A stretch of DNA of 64,000 bases from an uncultured Lachnospiraceae bacterium (GCA_902476645.1 CABSEG010000007.1:10612-74611), one strand, 5' to 3'. Positions 17,728 to 26,032 are shown, numbered from the stretch's first letter. Numbers and translations: made by a program. Notes: generated from the letters alone by a model not told the origin.

Positions 17728-18330
17728 CTATATCCCATATTGATCTTTCAGGATACGGCAGACCTCATCGTAGCTTGTAAATAAAACGGCGTGGAGCCCC
17801 AGCTTCCTCCCAGCCTCCACGTTGGCGGCATTATCGTCAATAAAGACAGCCTTTTCCGGGACGATATCATAACGCTTAAACAGTGCCTGATAAAAGGCCG
17901 GATCCGGCTTTACCATGTGGAGCTGATAAGACATCAGTCCTCCGTCCATCTCATCCAGAAAGGGAAGCTGCCGGATGGTGCGCTTTTTTGTGGACTCCCC
18001 ATAATTAGACAGATAATAAACTTTCTTTCCCTTTGCCTTTATAGAGCGAACCCAATCCATAGCGTAGGGAAACAGGGTAATCGCTGTCGGGTACTCATGA
18101 AAAACCCGGGTGATTTCCTCACGGTAGCGGGGAGCGTCCTGGATAAAATTTTGAAGAACCTCCTCATCCGTCAGGTTTCCGAGATCCACCTCGTTCCATT
18201 TTGGACTGGTAAACATGACCCGGCCGATCACATCATTTGCTTCTCTGGAAAATCCAAAGCTTTCCAGAAATTCTTTCCACTCAAAACGGGCCAATACACG
18301 GCCAATGTCGAAAATCACGGTTGTAATCAT
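17728..18330 (-). CDS. HAD-family phosphatase, YihX-like
   Basis: This is a 200-residue haloacid-dehalogenase-type hydrolase. Motif I is F-D-I-G-R-V-L with nucleophile D8; as in YihX-like members, the second Asp of D-x-D is replaced and the pattern is D-x-G. Motif II is in Y-L-S-N-Y-G, motif III is the Lys in M-V-K-P-D-P, and motif IV is F-I-D-D-N. The helical cap lies between motifs I and II. Such enzymes hydrolyse sugar phosphates, but the substrate is not predictable. An AGGAGG ribosome site supports the start. It is convergent with purA. Confidence 0.85.
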   Translation of the reverse strand: MITTVIFDIGRVLARFEWKEFLESFGFSREANDVIGRVMFTSPKWNEVDLGNLTDEEVLQNFIQDAPRYREEITRVFHEYPTAITLFPYAMDWVRSIKAKGKKVYYLSNYGESTKKRTIRQLPFLDEMDGGLMSYQLHMVKPDPAFYQALFKRYDIVPEKAVFIDDNAANVEAGRKLGLHAVLFTSYDEVCRILKDQYGI

Positions 18331-18436
18331 TTGTTTTCCTCCTAGCTCCTATCATATCTTTTTATGGTATCCTTGTCAATTGTTAAGATCCTTTAGAAAT
18401 AATTCAGATCTTTTTCACCCACACTTCACATTTCCG

Positions 18437-18445
18437 TGATATACT
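18437..18445 (+). promoter_or_regulatory. Extended -10 promoter of the VTC-like gene
   Basis: TGA followed by TATACT (18440-18445); no good -35 is seen. The leader of about 165 bases contains a hairpin with arms TGCCTGC (18483-18489) and GCAGGCA (18508-18514). Confidence 0.5.
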
Positions 18446-18614
18446 AAAAACCATAAGATGACAGGGAACATACGAATATCTCTGCCTGCATCACCAATTA
18501 CCAATTGGCAGGCAACGGAAAAGAGATGTCTGGCATATGCGGGGGGAGTTTAGCATAGAATAATAGTGGCGCAGCCCAAAGAGGGAGCGTAATTATTCAG
18601 AATGGGGGATTTTC

Positions 18615-19238
18615 ATGAAGTACACGATGTACCAGGAAGAGAGCAGTACCGTTACCAGCGAGAAGTATGATCAGATGAGACAGACCTTGCTGCAGGAACT
18701 GCCCAAGAAAAAGTCGGAAGAATTTCAGCTTCGAAAGCTGCAGTTTCTGGGGACAGGGTCAGATTCCATACCGAATTTTTTTCTCTGCGTAAAGAATCAG
18801 GACAAGGACCAGATTTATCTGGAAAAAAAATACATACAGAATCGAATTTATTATAAGCGATGTACCAGGTTGACAATGGGGGAGTACCAGAAAATTTATA
18901 CAGGGGATCTGGAGTGGATGAAAGGACACCGTAATCCGTTGTTGGCAGATTTTTATCTTCAGGTTACCTTAAATCATCTGTGCCCTGGTTATCTGACCCG
19001 GTCAGACCGAGAGATGATTCCCTGTAAAAAGGGAGGGCATGTTACTTTTTTAAAGAAGATTGAACGGGCAGCCGGCTCCAGAACCGGTTTGTTTGACGAG
19101 CCTTATACCTGGATCTCCTGCCTGAACGAAGGAAAGGTACTGATCAATTATAAAAAGGTGGTCACGTTACCTGGGGTGATCAGCAATATGCTGCAATCTG
19201 GCGATGAAATGAGTGAAGACCTGGGATTTGTATTTTAG
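18615..19238 (+). CDS. VTC-domain-like protein (triphosphate-tunnel fold), function unproven
   Basis: This is a 207-residue soluble protein. I read it as a compact VTC/CYTH-like domain: F-L-C-V-K, then Y-L-E-K-K-Y followed by Y-Y-K-R-C-T-R-L-T and E-Y-x-K-I-Y-x-G-D recalls the Lys/Arg tunnel strands of VTC polyphosphate polymerases. N-P-L-L-A-D-F-Y and the late V-L-I-N-Y-K-K-V-V-T-L-P resemble the 'K-x-x-G-A-L-P' end of that family. It is short for a VTC domain, and some tunnel residues may be missing, so activity is doubtful. A GGGGGA ribosome site precedes the ATG. The alternative is an unassigned Lachnospiraceae protein. Confidence 0.6.
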   Translation: MKYTMYQEESSTVTSEKYDQMRQTLLQELPKKKSEEFQLRKLQFLGTGSDSIPNFFLCVKNQDKDQIYLEKKYIQNRIYYKRCTRLTMGEYQKIYTGDLEWMKGHRNPLLADFYLQVTLNHLCPGYLTRSDREMIPCKKGGHVTFLKKIERAAGSRTGLFDEPYTWISCLNEGKVLINYKKVVTLPGVISNMLQSGDEMSEDLGFVF

Positions 19239-19268
19239 GCGGAAAAATGAGCAGGTGTTAGAAAGAAT

Positions 19269-19290
19269 AGACCGGGCGGGGGCCCGGTCT
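19269..19290. terminator. Bidirectional terminator
   Basis: A 9-bp stem, AGACCGGGC with GCCCGGTCT around GGGG, lies between the convergent VTC-like gene and the 80-residue regulator gene. Confidence 0.7.
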
Positions 19291-19358
19291 TACTTTATTC
19301 CCGCGGGCAATGAGCCAAGCGGACATGCTTAGTTCCGTTTTTCATCCCAGACGGTTTT

Positions 19359-19601
19359 TTAAGATTCTCGAAATTCGAAAAAGCACTTTACAGGAACTTC
19401 CAGAATATCGGCAATGTCAAACAATTTATCCAGTGAAATAGAGGTAGGCATGTTTGGAGCCTCCAGGGTACTGATGTGGGTACGACTTAAGTTTACCTGT
19501 TCAGCCAGCTCCAGTTGTGTAAGTCCCCGCAGCTTGCGGTAGTAGGCGATCGTCAGCCCTAGCTGTCTATATTGGTTTTGACGCTTCTGATCCATTTGCA
19601 T
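19359..19601 (-). CDS. XRE-family helix-turn-helix regulator (80 residues)
   Basis: This small Cro/C1-type DNA-binding protein is almost only the helix-turn-helix domain (residues 12-65): G-L-T-Q-L-E-L-A-E-Q-V-N-L-S-R-T-H-I-S-T-L-E. The recognition-helix pattern is canonical. An AAGGGGG ribosome site precedes the ATG, and a TATAAT-like -10 on the minus strand is at 19613-19618. The gene ends toward a shared terminator. It lies 115 bp after a second XRE gene on the same strand. Likely a local or stress-related regulator; the target is unknown. Confidence 0.9.
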   Translation of the reverse strand: MQMDQKRQNQYRQLGLTIAYYRKLRGLTQLELAEQVNLSRTHISTLEAPNMPTSISLDKLFDIADILEVPVKCFFEFRES

Positions 19602-19688
19602 TCCCCCTTTAGATTATAGTCTATCCGTTCTTGAAGGAAAACAAAACAAGCCTCATTTACGCAAATGCAAAAATCAAATTTGCATTTG
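19594..19688. repeat. ATTTGCATT motif cluster and 10-bp inverted repeat, candidate operator
   Basis: A perfect inverted repeat, CAAATGCAAA (19662-19671) with TTTGCATTTG (19679-19688), has a 7-base spacer. The 9-mer ATTTGCATT of its right arm recurs exactly at 19594-19602, over the start codon of the 80-residue XRE gene. The arrangement suggests binding of an XRE dimer for autoregulation; it could also be an mRNA hairpin. Confidence 0.45.
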
Positions 19689-19716
19689 TGAGCACCGAAT
19701 GCTATAATAGATTCAA

Positions 19717-20091
19717 TTATAGGGGAGTTTTTTGATTTGCCCGTGCTTTTCGGAAAAGCTCATATTCCAGAATTTCCTTTTTGTCACGGTTAGATAACTC
19801 CCGATAGAGCTGAATCAAGCGTATTTCATCATGAGAAAGAGAGCCATGGGAGTTCTCCTCGCTTGTAGCCGCAATTTCATCTATGGACTGGAAGCCACAG
19901 ATGGTGTCAATCGAGGTGGCATAGAAAGAGGCTAATTTTGCGATGCACTCCAGAGTAGGTGTGCGTTTCCCAGACTCATAGTTTGCGTAGGCAGAGCGTG
20001 TCATATGCAGCATTTGTGCTACCTGCTCCTGGGTATATCCGGCAGCTTTCCGCAGGGATTTCAATTGTTGGGGAATTGTAGTTTTTTCCAT
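19717..20091 (-). CDS. XRE-family helix-turn-helix regulator (124 residues)
   Basis: The helix-turn-helix domain covers residues 6-62: L-R-K-A-A-G-Y-T-Q-E-Q-V-A-Q-M-L-H-M-T-R-S-A-Y-A-N-Y-E-S-G-K-R-T-P (shown spaced). A C-terminal part of about 50 charged residues ends R-D-K-K-E-I-L-E-Y-E-L-F-R-K-A and probably mediates dimerisation. This architecture is that of SinR/Xre-like repressors. The start is followed upstream by a GGAGG-type site. A TATAAT -10 on the minus strand (20118-20123) lies inside an inverted repeat that is a plausible self-operator. Divergent from a small basic protein gene. Confidence 0.9.
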   Translation of the reverse strand: MEKTTIPQQLKSLRKAAGYTQEQVAQMLHMTRSAYANYESGKRTPTLECIAKLASFYATSIDTICGFQSIDEIAATSEENSHGSLSHDEIRLIQLYRELSNRDKKEILEYELFRKARANQKTPL

Positions 20092-20112
20092 GTTTTACCT
20101 CCTGGAAGTTGC

Positions 20113-20140
20113 TTCATATTATACCAATTTCCAATATGAA
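20113..20140. promoter_or_regulatory. Inverted-repeat operator over the promoter of the 124-residue XRE gene
   Basis: TTCATATT (20113-20120) and AATATGAA (20133-20140) form a perfect 8-bp inverted repeat with a 12-bp spacer. The minus-strand -10 TATAAT is at 20118-20123, so protein bound here would block that promoter. Confidence 0.55.
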
Positions 20141-20193
20141 TGACTTGAAAAGATACAAAACGAATCAGAATTACCAAAAAGATCTTTAAAAGG

Positions 20194-20222
20194 TTGCAAG
20201 ACGAAACAGATAGCTGTAAAAT
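20194..20222 (+). promoter_or_regulatory. Promoter of the small basic protein gene
   Basis: A -35 TTGCAA (20194-20199) and a -10 TAAAAT (20217-20222) are 17 bp apart, pointing away from the XRE gene. Confidence 0.6.
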
Positions 20223-20264
20223 ATTTTTGCAGTTAAAACAAATTGAGTGGGGGAAAAATAGAAA

Positions 20265-20480
20265 ATGGATAATACATATATTGTTATACGTTATCTCGTA
20301 AGAAATCGAAAGAACAAAAATTGGAAAGTACGGTTTTGGGTATGGGTGAGGACAAAAATCCTGAATTTCTGTAGTATTTTCAAGTCGGGGTGGATTCGGC
20401 TGAGGTGGGGCAAAAAGGTTAAGCCTCAATTTGAAGCCAAAGATATCTTGGATTCTCTGGAATGGCTTGATGAGTATTAA
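20265..20480 (+). CDS. Small basic, Trp-rich hypothetical protein
   Basis: This 71-residue protein matches no family I know. The first 50 residues are strongly basic and aromatic (W-K-V-R-F-W-V-W-V-R; S-G-W-I-R-L-R-W-G-K-K), followed by an acidic end D-I-L-D-S-L-E-W-L-D-E-Y. There is no signal peptide. A GGGGGA ribosome site, a promoter at 20194-20222 and a terminator at 20517-20541 enclose it, which argues for a real gene. It is divergent from the 124-residue XRE regulator and may be under its control. Confidence 0.6.
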   Translation: MDNTYIVIRYLVRNRKNKNWKVRFWVWVRTKILNFCSIFKSGWIRLRWGKKVKPQFEAKDILDSLEWLDEY

Positions 20481-20516
20481 TTATTATTGAACTATAGCAT
20501 TTATAGATATAAAGAA

Positions 20517-20541
20517 GGGGGCAATGCTCTGCCCCCAATAT
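20517..20541 (+). terminator. Terminator of the small basic protein gene
   Basis: GGGGGCA (20517-20523) pairs with TGCCCCC (20530-20536) around a 6-base loop; AATATTTT follows. Confidence 0.7.
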
Positions 20542-20568
20542 TTTGTAAAAATTCCAATTTGTGAAAAT

Positions 20569-21021
20569 TCACGATAGGGAAAGAGTACTCAGATAGCTGT
20601 TGTGATATTTCGGATCAAAGGTAACATCCTTACCAAGCCATGCTGGCGGTATATAGGACTCAGCCGCCTCTTTTGTTGGAAACTCTACTTCGGCAAGTAT
20701 CATTCCCTGAAAGGCTCCTTCAAAGATATCCAGTTCAATGTTCAGTTCATCCTTTTGGGGAATCACATATCGTCTTTTGGAAATCAAATTCCCATCTATC
20801 TTGGATCTTAAGTGGAGGTAGGATTTCTCATCCAAAGGCAGATTATATTCTTCTCTGGCCATCATTCCCCTTGCTTTGTAGGTGAGAATGTAAGTGTCAT
20901 CCTGCTTACGGATGCGAACCACCGGGGCAGTGCACAAGTATCCTTGTTCGATCACATGACACGTATATTGCTCAAGATGGGAGGGAAGTGCAGCTACCAA
21001 AAATTTTCTTTCTATTTCCAT
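20569..21021 (-). CDS. CYTH-domain protein (triphosphate tunnel metalloenzyme)
   Basis: This 150-residue single-domain protein starts with the CYTH hallmark E-x-E-x-K (E2, E4, K6) in M-E-I-E-R-K-F. It also has paired Arg/Lys strands (V-R-I-R-K; L-T-Y-K-A-R; S-K-R-R-Y-V) and acidic metal-binding strands (E-L-D-I-F-E; A-E-V-E-F). Family members hydrolyse inorganic triphosphate or related compounds in the cytosol. The ATG giving residue 1 at 21021 is preceded by AGAGGTG; a longer frame to 21165 adds 48 unrelated residues. It lies 1.3 kb from a VTC-like gene of the same superfamily. Confidence 0.88.
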   Translation of the reverse strand: MEIERKFLVAALPSHLEQYTCHVIEQGYLCTAPVVRIRKQDDTYILTYKARGMMAREEYNLPLDEKSYLHLRSKIDGNLISKRRYVIPQKDELNIELDIFEGAFQGMILAEVEFPTKEAAESYIPPAWLGKDVTFDPKYHNSYLSTLSLS

Positions 21022-21190
21022 AAGGCACCTCTGTATCCTGTATTTCCACAAATGACGGGTCAGAGAAAAGATCCTGACCATTTGCAGTCGTGGATTGACT
21101 TTCTTCATAATAATAGTATGTTCCGGGATGAATGTAAATATAATTTCATAATATTTTATAAACAATATAGAAAGTTGGAGGATTCTTTGC

Positions 21191-21196
21191 TAGAAT
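21191..21196 (+). promoter_or_regulatory. Extended -10 element before the DJ-1/PfpI gene
   Basis: TAGAAT preceded by TGC, 45 bases before the start codon; no convincing -35 is present. Nothing else was recognised in the 218-bp divergent gap. Confidence 0.4.
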
Positions 21197-21239
21197 AAGG
21201 TAGATAAGCAGAATATCCATGTAATGAAGGAGGATACGT

Positions 21240-21791
21240 ATGAGCAAAGTATACGTGATATTTGCAGAGGGATTTGAAGAGATTGAAGGTCTGACGGTTG
21301 TAGATATACTCCGCAGGGCAGATGTGGAAGTGTGTATGACAGGGCTGAACACAAAGGAAAGAGTAACGGGCGCCCACGGGATCGGAGTATGGATGGACCG
21401 TGCTTTAGAAGAGATACATCTGGAAGATGACGATGCTGTCGTTTTGCCCGGAGGGATGCCAGGAACCAGATATTTGGCAGAGAGTGAGCATCTTGCCGGG
21501 GTTTTACGCCAGGCAAATGAAAAAAAACTGCGTTTGGCAGCCATTTGCGCGGCGCCCAGCGTGCTGGGAGGTCTTGGGTTGCTGAAAGGAAAGAAAGCGG
21601 CGTGCTACCCTGGTTTTGAGGAGAAGCTTACGGGAGCAGAAGTACTGTTTGAATCCGTGGTGACAGATGGAAACATCACAACCAGCCGGGGGATGGGAAC
21701 TGCCATTGATTTTGCCTTGGAGTTGGTAAGGATTCTGAAGGGGGAGAACCAGGCAAAGGAAGTGGCCGGTTCCATCCTCTATCAGAAATAG
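21240..21791 (+). CDS. DJ-1/PfpI family protein
   Basis: This 183-residue cytosolic protein of the glutamine-amidotransferase-like fold has nucleophile-elbow C103 in A-A-I-C-A-A-P-S and the conserved acidic residue in F-E-E-I-E-G near the start. L-P-G-G-M-P-G-T is the oxyanion region, and S-R-G-M-G-T-A near residue 145 is typical of the DJ-1 subgroup (ThiJ/YajL). Members act as carbonyl or glyoxal-handling enzymes or stress proteins. Strong GGAGG upstream. The DUF975 gene follows 16 bp later, so the pair is probably co-transcribed. Confidence 0.92.
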   Translation: MSKVYVIFAEGFEEIEGLTVVDILRRADVEVCMTGLNTKERVTGAHGIGVWMDRALEEIHLEDDDAVVLPGGMPGTRYLAESEHLAGVLRQANEKKLRLAAICAAPSVLGGLGLLKGKKAACYPGFEEKLTGAEVLFESVVTDGNITTSRGMGTAIDFALELVRILKGENQAKEVAGSILYQK

Positions 21792-21807
21792 AAGGAGGCT
21801 AATAAAT

Positions 21808-22617
21808 ATGTGGGAGCGAAGAGAATTAAAGGGACGAGCCAAGATGGTATTGAGAAGCTGCCTTTGGTCAGCGGTGATCGTCTGCCTGATTTCCGGGATC
21901 CTGGCGGGAGAATTCGGGAGCAGAGGGAACTCTGGGAATACCGGTAACAGTGTTGTTACGGAGGATTCTTATCAACTGTCCGATGTGTTTCTTCCGGATG
22001 GAATTGATTCAGAAGGCCTGGGAGAGCAGGCCGGGATCAGTATAGCAGGAATTTTGACAGCAGGTTTGGCCCCCCTTATGATTTATTTTGGCATCGGGAT
22101 TTTTATCGTGGCACTGCTCATTAGCATTTTTGTTGGATTTCCGATTCTGGTGGGATCTAAACGATTCTTTATGTGCAGCAGAGAGCGGAAGGTTGGAATC
22201 GGAACGATCTTATACGCCTATGGAAGCGGAAATATGATTAATGTAGTATTTGTCCAGTTCCTTCAGTCAGTGAAGGTCTTTTTATGGACCTTGCTGTTGG
22301 TGATTCCCGGAATTGTCAAGGGATACGAATACCGTATGATTCCTTATATTTTATCAGAGAACCCGGGCATTGACCAGAGGCGTGCTTTTGAGTTGAGCCG
22401 GGCTATGATGACTGGACAGAAATGGAATGCGTTTGTCCTGGATCTTTCCTTCTTTTTCTGGTATCTGCTGGGGGCTATTACCTGTGGCCTGGCTAATGTG
22501 TTCTATATTAATCCTTATATAGCAGCCACCAACGCAGAACTCTATTCCGTATTAAGAGAGGATTTGATCAACAGGGGAGTCAGCAACACTTATGAGTTGC
22601 CAGGCTTCTCAGAATAG
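21808..22617 (+). CDS. DUF975 family membrane protein
   Basis: This 269-residue integral membrane protein has about five hydrophobic segments (roughly residues 12-32, 75-110, 140-165, 205-230 and the end). An N-terminal R-R-E-L-K-G-R-A-K helix, G-S-K-R-F-F, and M-T-G-Q-K-W-N-A-F-V-L-D-L-S-F are the parts by which I recognise DUF975. The function of the family is not known. GGAGG precedes the ATG. It is the last gene before the trigger-factor promoter. Confidence 0.85.
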   Translation: MWERRELKGRAKMVLRSCLWSAVIVCLISGILAGEFGSRGNSGNTGNSVVTEDSYQLSDVFLPDGIDSEGLGEQAGISIAGILTAGLAPLMIYFGIGIFIVALLISIFVGFPILVGSKRFFMCSRERKVGIGTILYAYGSGNMINVVFVQFLQSVKVFLWTLLLVIPGIVKGYEYRMIPYILSENPGIDQRRAFELSRAMMTGQKWNAFVLDLSFFFWYLLGAITCGLANVFYINPYIAATNAELYSVLREDLINRGVSNTYELPGFSE

Positions 22618-22677
22618 GTATAAGGATTAAAAAAGTGCTAAAACAGTAAAAAAGGTATGGCTTTTTAAAAGAGCTTG

Positions 22678-22686
22678 TGCTATACT
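22678..22686 (+). promoter_or_regulatory. tig promoter (extended -10)
   Basis: TGC directly precedes TATACT (22681-22686); the -35 is weak (TGGCTT, 22658-22663). It is about 70 bp before the trigger-factor start. Confidence 0.5.
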
Positions 22687-22756
22687 ATCAAAATGACTGT
22701 AAGTATGGATAAGTATGATGCTTTTCATATAAGAAACAAGGAGGAAATGTAGGACA

Positions 22757-24031
22757 ATGAGTTTACAGGTAGAAAAGTTAGAGAAGAATATGGCTAAGCT
22801 TACGATTGAGGCTTCCGCAGAGGAATTGGAGGCTGCCATTCAGAAAGCGTATCTGAAAAATAAAGGACGCATTACGCTTCCGGGTTTTCGTAAGGGTAAG
22901 GCCTCTCGAAAGATGATTGAAAAAATGTACGGTGCAGGAGTGTTCTACGAAGAAGCAGCCAACAATTTGATTCCGGAGGCTTATTCCAAGGCAGTGGAAG
23001 AGGCAAAGGATTTAGAGATTGTGTCCCAGCCCTCCATTGATGTTGTTCAGATTGAAGCAGGGAAGCCGTTTATCTTTACCGCAGAGGTCGCTTTAAAGCC
23101 TCCGGTTACCCTGGGTGAGTATAAGGGACTGGAGGTAGAAGTTCCCTCTGCTCAGGTTACCGACGAAGAAATTCAGGCAGAATTGGATAAAGAAAGGGAG
23201 CAGAATTCCAGAGTTCTGGATGTGGATGACCGGGCCGTGGAGCAAGGCGACATCATCAAGCTGGATTTTGAGGGTTCTGTGGACGGAGAAGCCTTTGAAG
23301 GCGGAAAAGGGGAAGACTATGAGTTAACCATTGGCTCTGGCAGCTTTATTCCTGGTTTTGAGGATCAGCTTGTAGGAGCAAAGATCGGTGAAGAAAAAGA
23401 AGTAAATGTTACGTTCCCCGAAGAATACCATGCAAAAGACTTGGCTGGAAAGGCAGCAGTATTTCAGTGTACCGTAAAAGAAATCAAAGTAAAGGAACTG
23501 CCTGAGCTGGATGACGAGTTTGCCCAGGAAGTTTCCGAATTTGATACCCTGGAAGAGTACAAAGAGGATATTAAAAAGAATTTGACAGAGAGAAAAGAAA
23601 AGGAAGCCAAGGCAGCCAGGGAAGCAGCCGCTGTGGAGAAAGCGGTTGCCAATGCGCAGATGGAGATCCCGGATGCCATGGTAAATGGTCAGGTTCGTCA
23701 GATGGCAGATGATTTCGCAAGGAGAATCCAGTCTCAGGGACTGACTGTGGAGCAGTACTTCCAGTTCACCGGAATGGATTCTGAAAAGCTGCTGGCACAG
23801 ATGAGGCCGGAAGCTTTAAAAAGAATCCAGAACAGCTTGGTTCTGGAGGCGATCGCCAAGGCAGAGGATATTCAGATCAGCGACGAGCGCCTGGAAGAGG
23901 AGCTGGTAAAGATGGCAGAAACTTATAAGATGGAACTGGATAAGCTGAAAGAAATGCTGGGCGATTATGAGAAGGAAAATATGAAGAAAGACCTGGCAAT
24001 CCAGGAAGCTGTAATCTCATTGAGACAATGA
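22757..24031 (+). CDS. tig: Trigger factor, ribosome-associated chaperone
   Basis: This 424-residue peptidyl-prolyl isomerase binds nascent chains at the ribosome exit. The ribosome-binding loop reads G-F-R-K-G-K-A-S-R-K, close to the G-F-R-x-G-K-x-P signature but with Ser in place of Pro. An FKBP domain lies at about residues 160-245 (D-x-V-x-x-D-F-E-G; G-S-G-S-F-I-P-G-F-E), and a helical C-terminal arm follows. AAGGAGG precedes the ATG. First gene of the tig-clpP-clpX-lon-engB group. Confidence 0.96.
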   Translation: MSLQVEKLEKNMAKLTIEASAEELEAAIQKAYLKNKGRITLPGFRKGKASRKMIEKMYGAGVFYEEAANNLIPEAYSKAVEEAKDLEIVSQPSIDVVQIEAGKPFIFTAEVALKPPVTLGEYKGLEVEVPSAQVTDEEIQAELDKEREQNSRVLDVDDRAVEQGDIIKLDFEGSVDGEAFEGGKGEDYELTIGSGSFIPGFEDQLVGAKIGEEKEVNVTFPEEYHAKDLAGKAAVFQCTVKEIKVKELPELDDEFAQEVSEFDTLEEYKEDIKKNLTERKEKEAKAAREAAAVEKAVANAQMEIPDAMVNGQVRQMADDFARRIQSQGLTVEQYFQFTGMDSEKLLAQMRPEALKRIQNSLVLEAIAKAEDIQISDERLEEELVKMAETYKMELDKLKEMLGDYEKENMKKDLAIQEAVISLRQ

Positions 24032-24052
24032 GCAGTAGAGAGGAGTGGCGTC

Positions 24053-24634
24053 ATGAGCTTAGTACCTTATGTCATAGAGCAGACAAGCCGCGGAGAGAGA
24101 TCCTATGATATTTACTCAAGACTGTTAAAGGATAGGATTATTTTTCTGGGCGAGGAAGTGAACGATGTCAGTGCCAATCTGATTGTGGCACAGCTGTTGT
24201 TTTTGGAATCCGAAGATCCGGGGAAGGATATACAGTTGTATATTAACAGCCCGGGAGGTTCTGTAAGTGCCGGATGGGCAATTTATGATACGATGCATTA
24301 TGTGAAGTGCGACGTGTCCACTATTTGTATGGGCATGGCGGCCAGCATGGGGGCCTTTTTGCTGGCGGGAGGAACCAAGGGCAAGCGCCTTGCTCTTCCA
24401 AATGCGGAGATCATGATTCATCAGCCTTCTGGCGGAGCCCAGGGACAGGCTAGCGATATTAAGATTGTGGCTGATAAGATATTGGATACACGTAAGAAGT
24501 TAAATGAACATCTGGCTGCCAATACGGGACAGCCCTTGTCCGTCATTGAGGTAGACACAGAGAGAGATCACTATATGAGTGCTCAGGAAGCAAAAGAATA
24601 TGGGATTATTGATGAAGTAATTACCAATCGATAA
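24053..24634 (+). CDS. clpP: ATP-dependent Clp protease proteolytic subunit
   Basis: This 193-residue serine protease subunit forms the ClpXP chamber. Catalytic residues are S98 in M-A-A-S-M-G-A, H123 in I-H-Q-P-S-G-G, and D172 in E-R-D-H-Y-M. Length and the start [10 protein letters not shown] are canonical. GAGGAGTGG lies before the ATG. It is 21 bp after tig and followed by a hairpin and clpX. Confidence 0.98.
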   Translation: MSLVPYVIEQTSRGERSYDIYSRLLKDRIIFLGEEVNDVSANLIVAQLLFLESEDPGKDIQLYINSPGGSVSAGWAIYDTMHYVKCDVSTICMGMAASMGAFLLAGGTKGKRLALPNAEIMIHQPSGGAQGQASDIKIVADKILDTRKKLNEHLAANTGQPLSVIEVDTERDHYMSAQEAKEYGIIDEVITNR

Positions 24635-24644
24635 CAAAAAGGAT

Positions 24645-24674
24645 AAGACTCCTGTTCTTAGAATAGGAGTCTTT
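24645..24674 (+). terminator. Hairpin between clpP and clpX, partial terminator or processing site
   Basis: AAGACTCCT (24645-24653) pairs with AGGAGTCTT (24665-24673), with further internal pairing; only TTTC follows. Probably attenuates or separates clpP and clpX messages. Confidence 0.5.
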
Positions 24675-24700
24675 CGTAGTGAAAAGTGAGAGGTGGAAGA

Positions 24701-25996
24701 ATGGCTGGGAGAATAGGGGAACAGAAAGTCAGATGTTCTTTTTGTAATAAGTCCGAGGATCAGGTACGGAAATTGATCTCTGGTCCGAATAATGTCTACA
24801 TTTGTGATGAGTGTATTGAAATTTGTTCTGAAATTGTGGAAGAAGAACTGGATAATGAGTATACCATGGAAGAGGACGATGAGATCAATCTTCTAAAACC
24901 TGAAGAAATCAAAGCGTTTTTAGACGACTATGTGATTGGACAGGACGAGGCGAAGAAAGCGCTGGCCGTTGCCGTTTACAATCATTATAAGAGGATTACC
25001 GCGGGGAAAGATCTGGATGTGGAGCTGCAAAAGAGCAACATTTTGATGCTTGGTCCCACCGGATCCGGAAAAACACTTTTGGCGCAGACTCTGGCCCGGC
25101 TGCTGAACGTGCCCTTTGCCATTGCGGATGCAACGGCTCTGACGGAAGCAGGATACGTGGGGGAGGATGTGGAGAATATTCTTTTGAAAATTATCCAGGC
25201 CGCAGATTATGACATCAAAAGGGCAGAGTACGGAATTATATATATTGACGAAATCGATAAAATTACCAGAAAGTCGGAGAATGCTTCCATTACCAGAGAC
25301 GTTTCCGGAGAGGGCGTGCAACAGGCGCTTCTTAAGATTCTGGAGGGAACCATCGCTTCTGTGCCGCCTCAGGGAGGCAGAAAGCATCCCCATCAGGAAT
25401 TGCTGCAGATTGATACCACCAACATTTTGTTCATCTGCGGCGGAGCGTTTGAGGGACTGGAAAAGATCATTGAATCCAGGATGGATACCAAGACGATTGG
25501 ATTTAACTCCAACTTGACGGAAAAGCGTGAGCACAATGTGGGAGAAATATTAAAGCATGTGATGCCTCAGGATTTTGTCAAATTCGGCATGATTCCCGAG
25601 ATCATTGGCCGCGTACCGGTGGTGGTTTCCCTGGAAGCTCTGGACAAGGATACGTTGATTCGCATCTTAAAAGAGCCAAAAAATTCCATCATCAAGCAGT
25701 ACAAGAAGCTGTTTGAATTGGATGGCGTGAAATTGACTTTTGAGGATGATGCCATTGAAGCCATAGCGGATGAAACTCTGGCTAGGAAAACGGGAGCCAG
25801 GGGCCTGCGGGCAATCATGGAGAAGTCCATGATGGATCTGATGTATACGGTGCCTTCTGATGAGACGATTGAAGAGTGTACCGTGACAAAAGAGGCCATT
25901 GAGGGAAACGGAGAGCCCAAGCTGGTCAGAAGAGAAAACGCGCCTGTGCGCTCTAAGATTAAAAAAGTACGCAAGGATATTGAAGAGACGGCGTGA
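24701..25996 (+). CDS. clpX: ATP-dependent Clp protease ATP-binding subunit ClpX
   Basis: This 431-residue AAA+ unfoldase feeds ClpP. An N-terminal zinc domain has C12, C15, C35 and C38. Walker A is G-P-T-G-S-G-K-T near residue 119 and Walker B is I-I-Y-I-D-E-I-D. The pore loop appears as G-Y-V-G, and [10 protein letters not shown] and the C-terminal sensor 2 G-A-R-G-L-R are in place. The start at 24701 has GAGGTGG upstream; an in-frame ATG at 24686 is too early. The C-terminus is rich in Arg/Lys. Confidence 0.98.
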   Translation: MAGRIGEQKVRCSFCNKSEDQVRKLISGPNNVYICDECIEICSEIVEEELDNEYTMEEDDEINLLKPEEIKAFLDDYVIGQDEAKKALAVAVYNHYKRITAGKDLDVELQKSNILMLGPTGSGKTLLAQTLARLLNVPFAIADATALTEAGYVGEDVENILLKIIQAADYDIKRAEYGIIYIDEIDKITRKSENASITRDVSGEGVQQALLKILEGTIASVPPQGGRKHPHQELLQIDTTNILFICGGAFEGLEKIIESRMDTKTIGFNSNLTEKREHNVGEILKHVMPQDFVKFGMIPEIIGRVPVVVSLEALDKDTLIRILKEPKNSIIKQYKKLFELDGVKLTFEDDAIEAIADETLARKTGARGLRAIMEKSMMDLMYTVPSDETIEECTVTKEAIEGNGEPKLVRRENAPVRSKIKKVRKDIEETA

Positions 25997-26032
25997 TAAG
26001 CAGATGTTATTAGAAAACCATGGGGAGAACGT

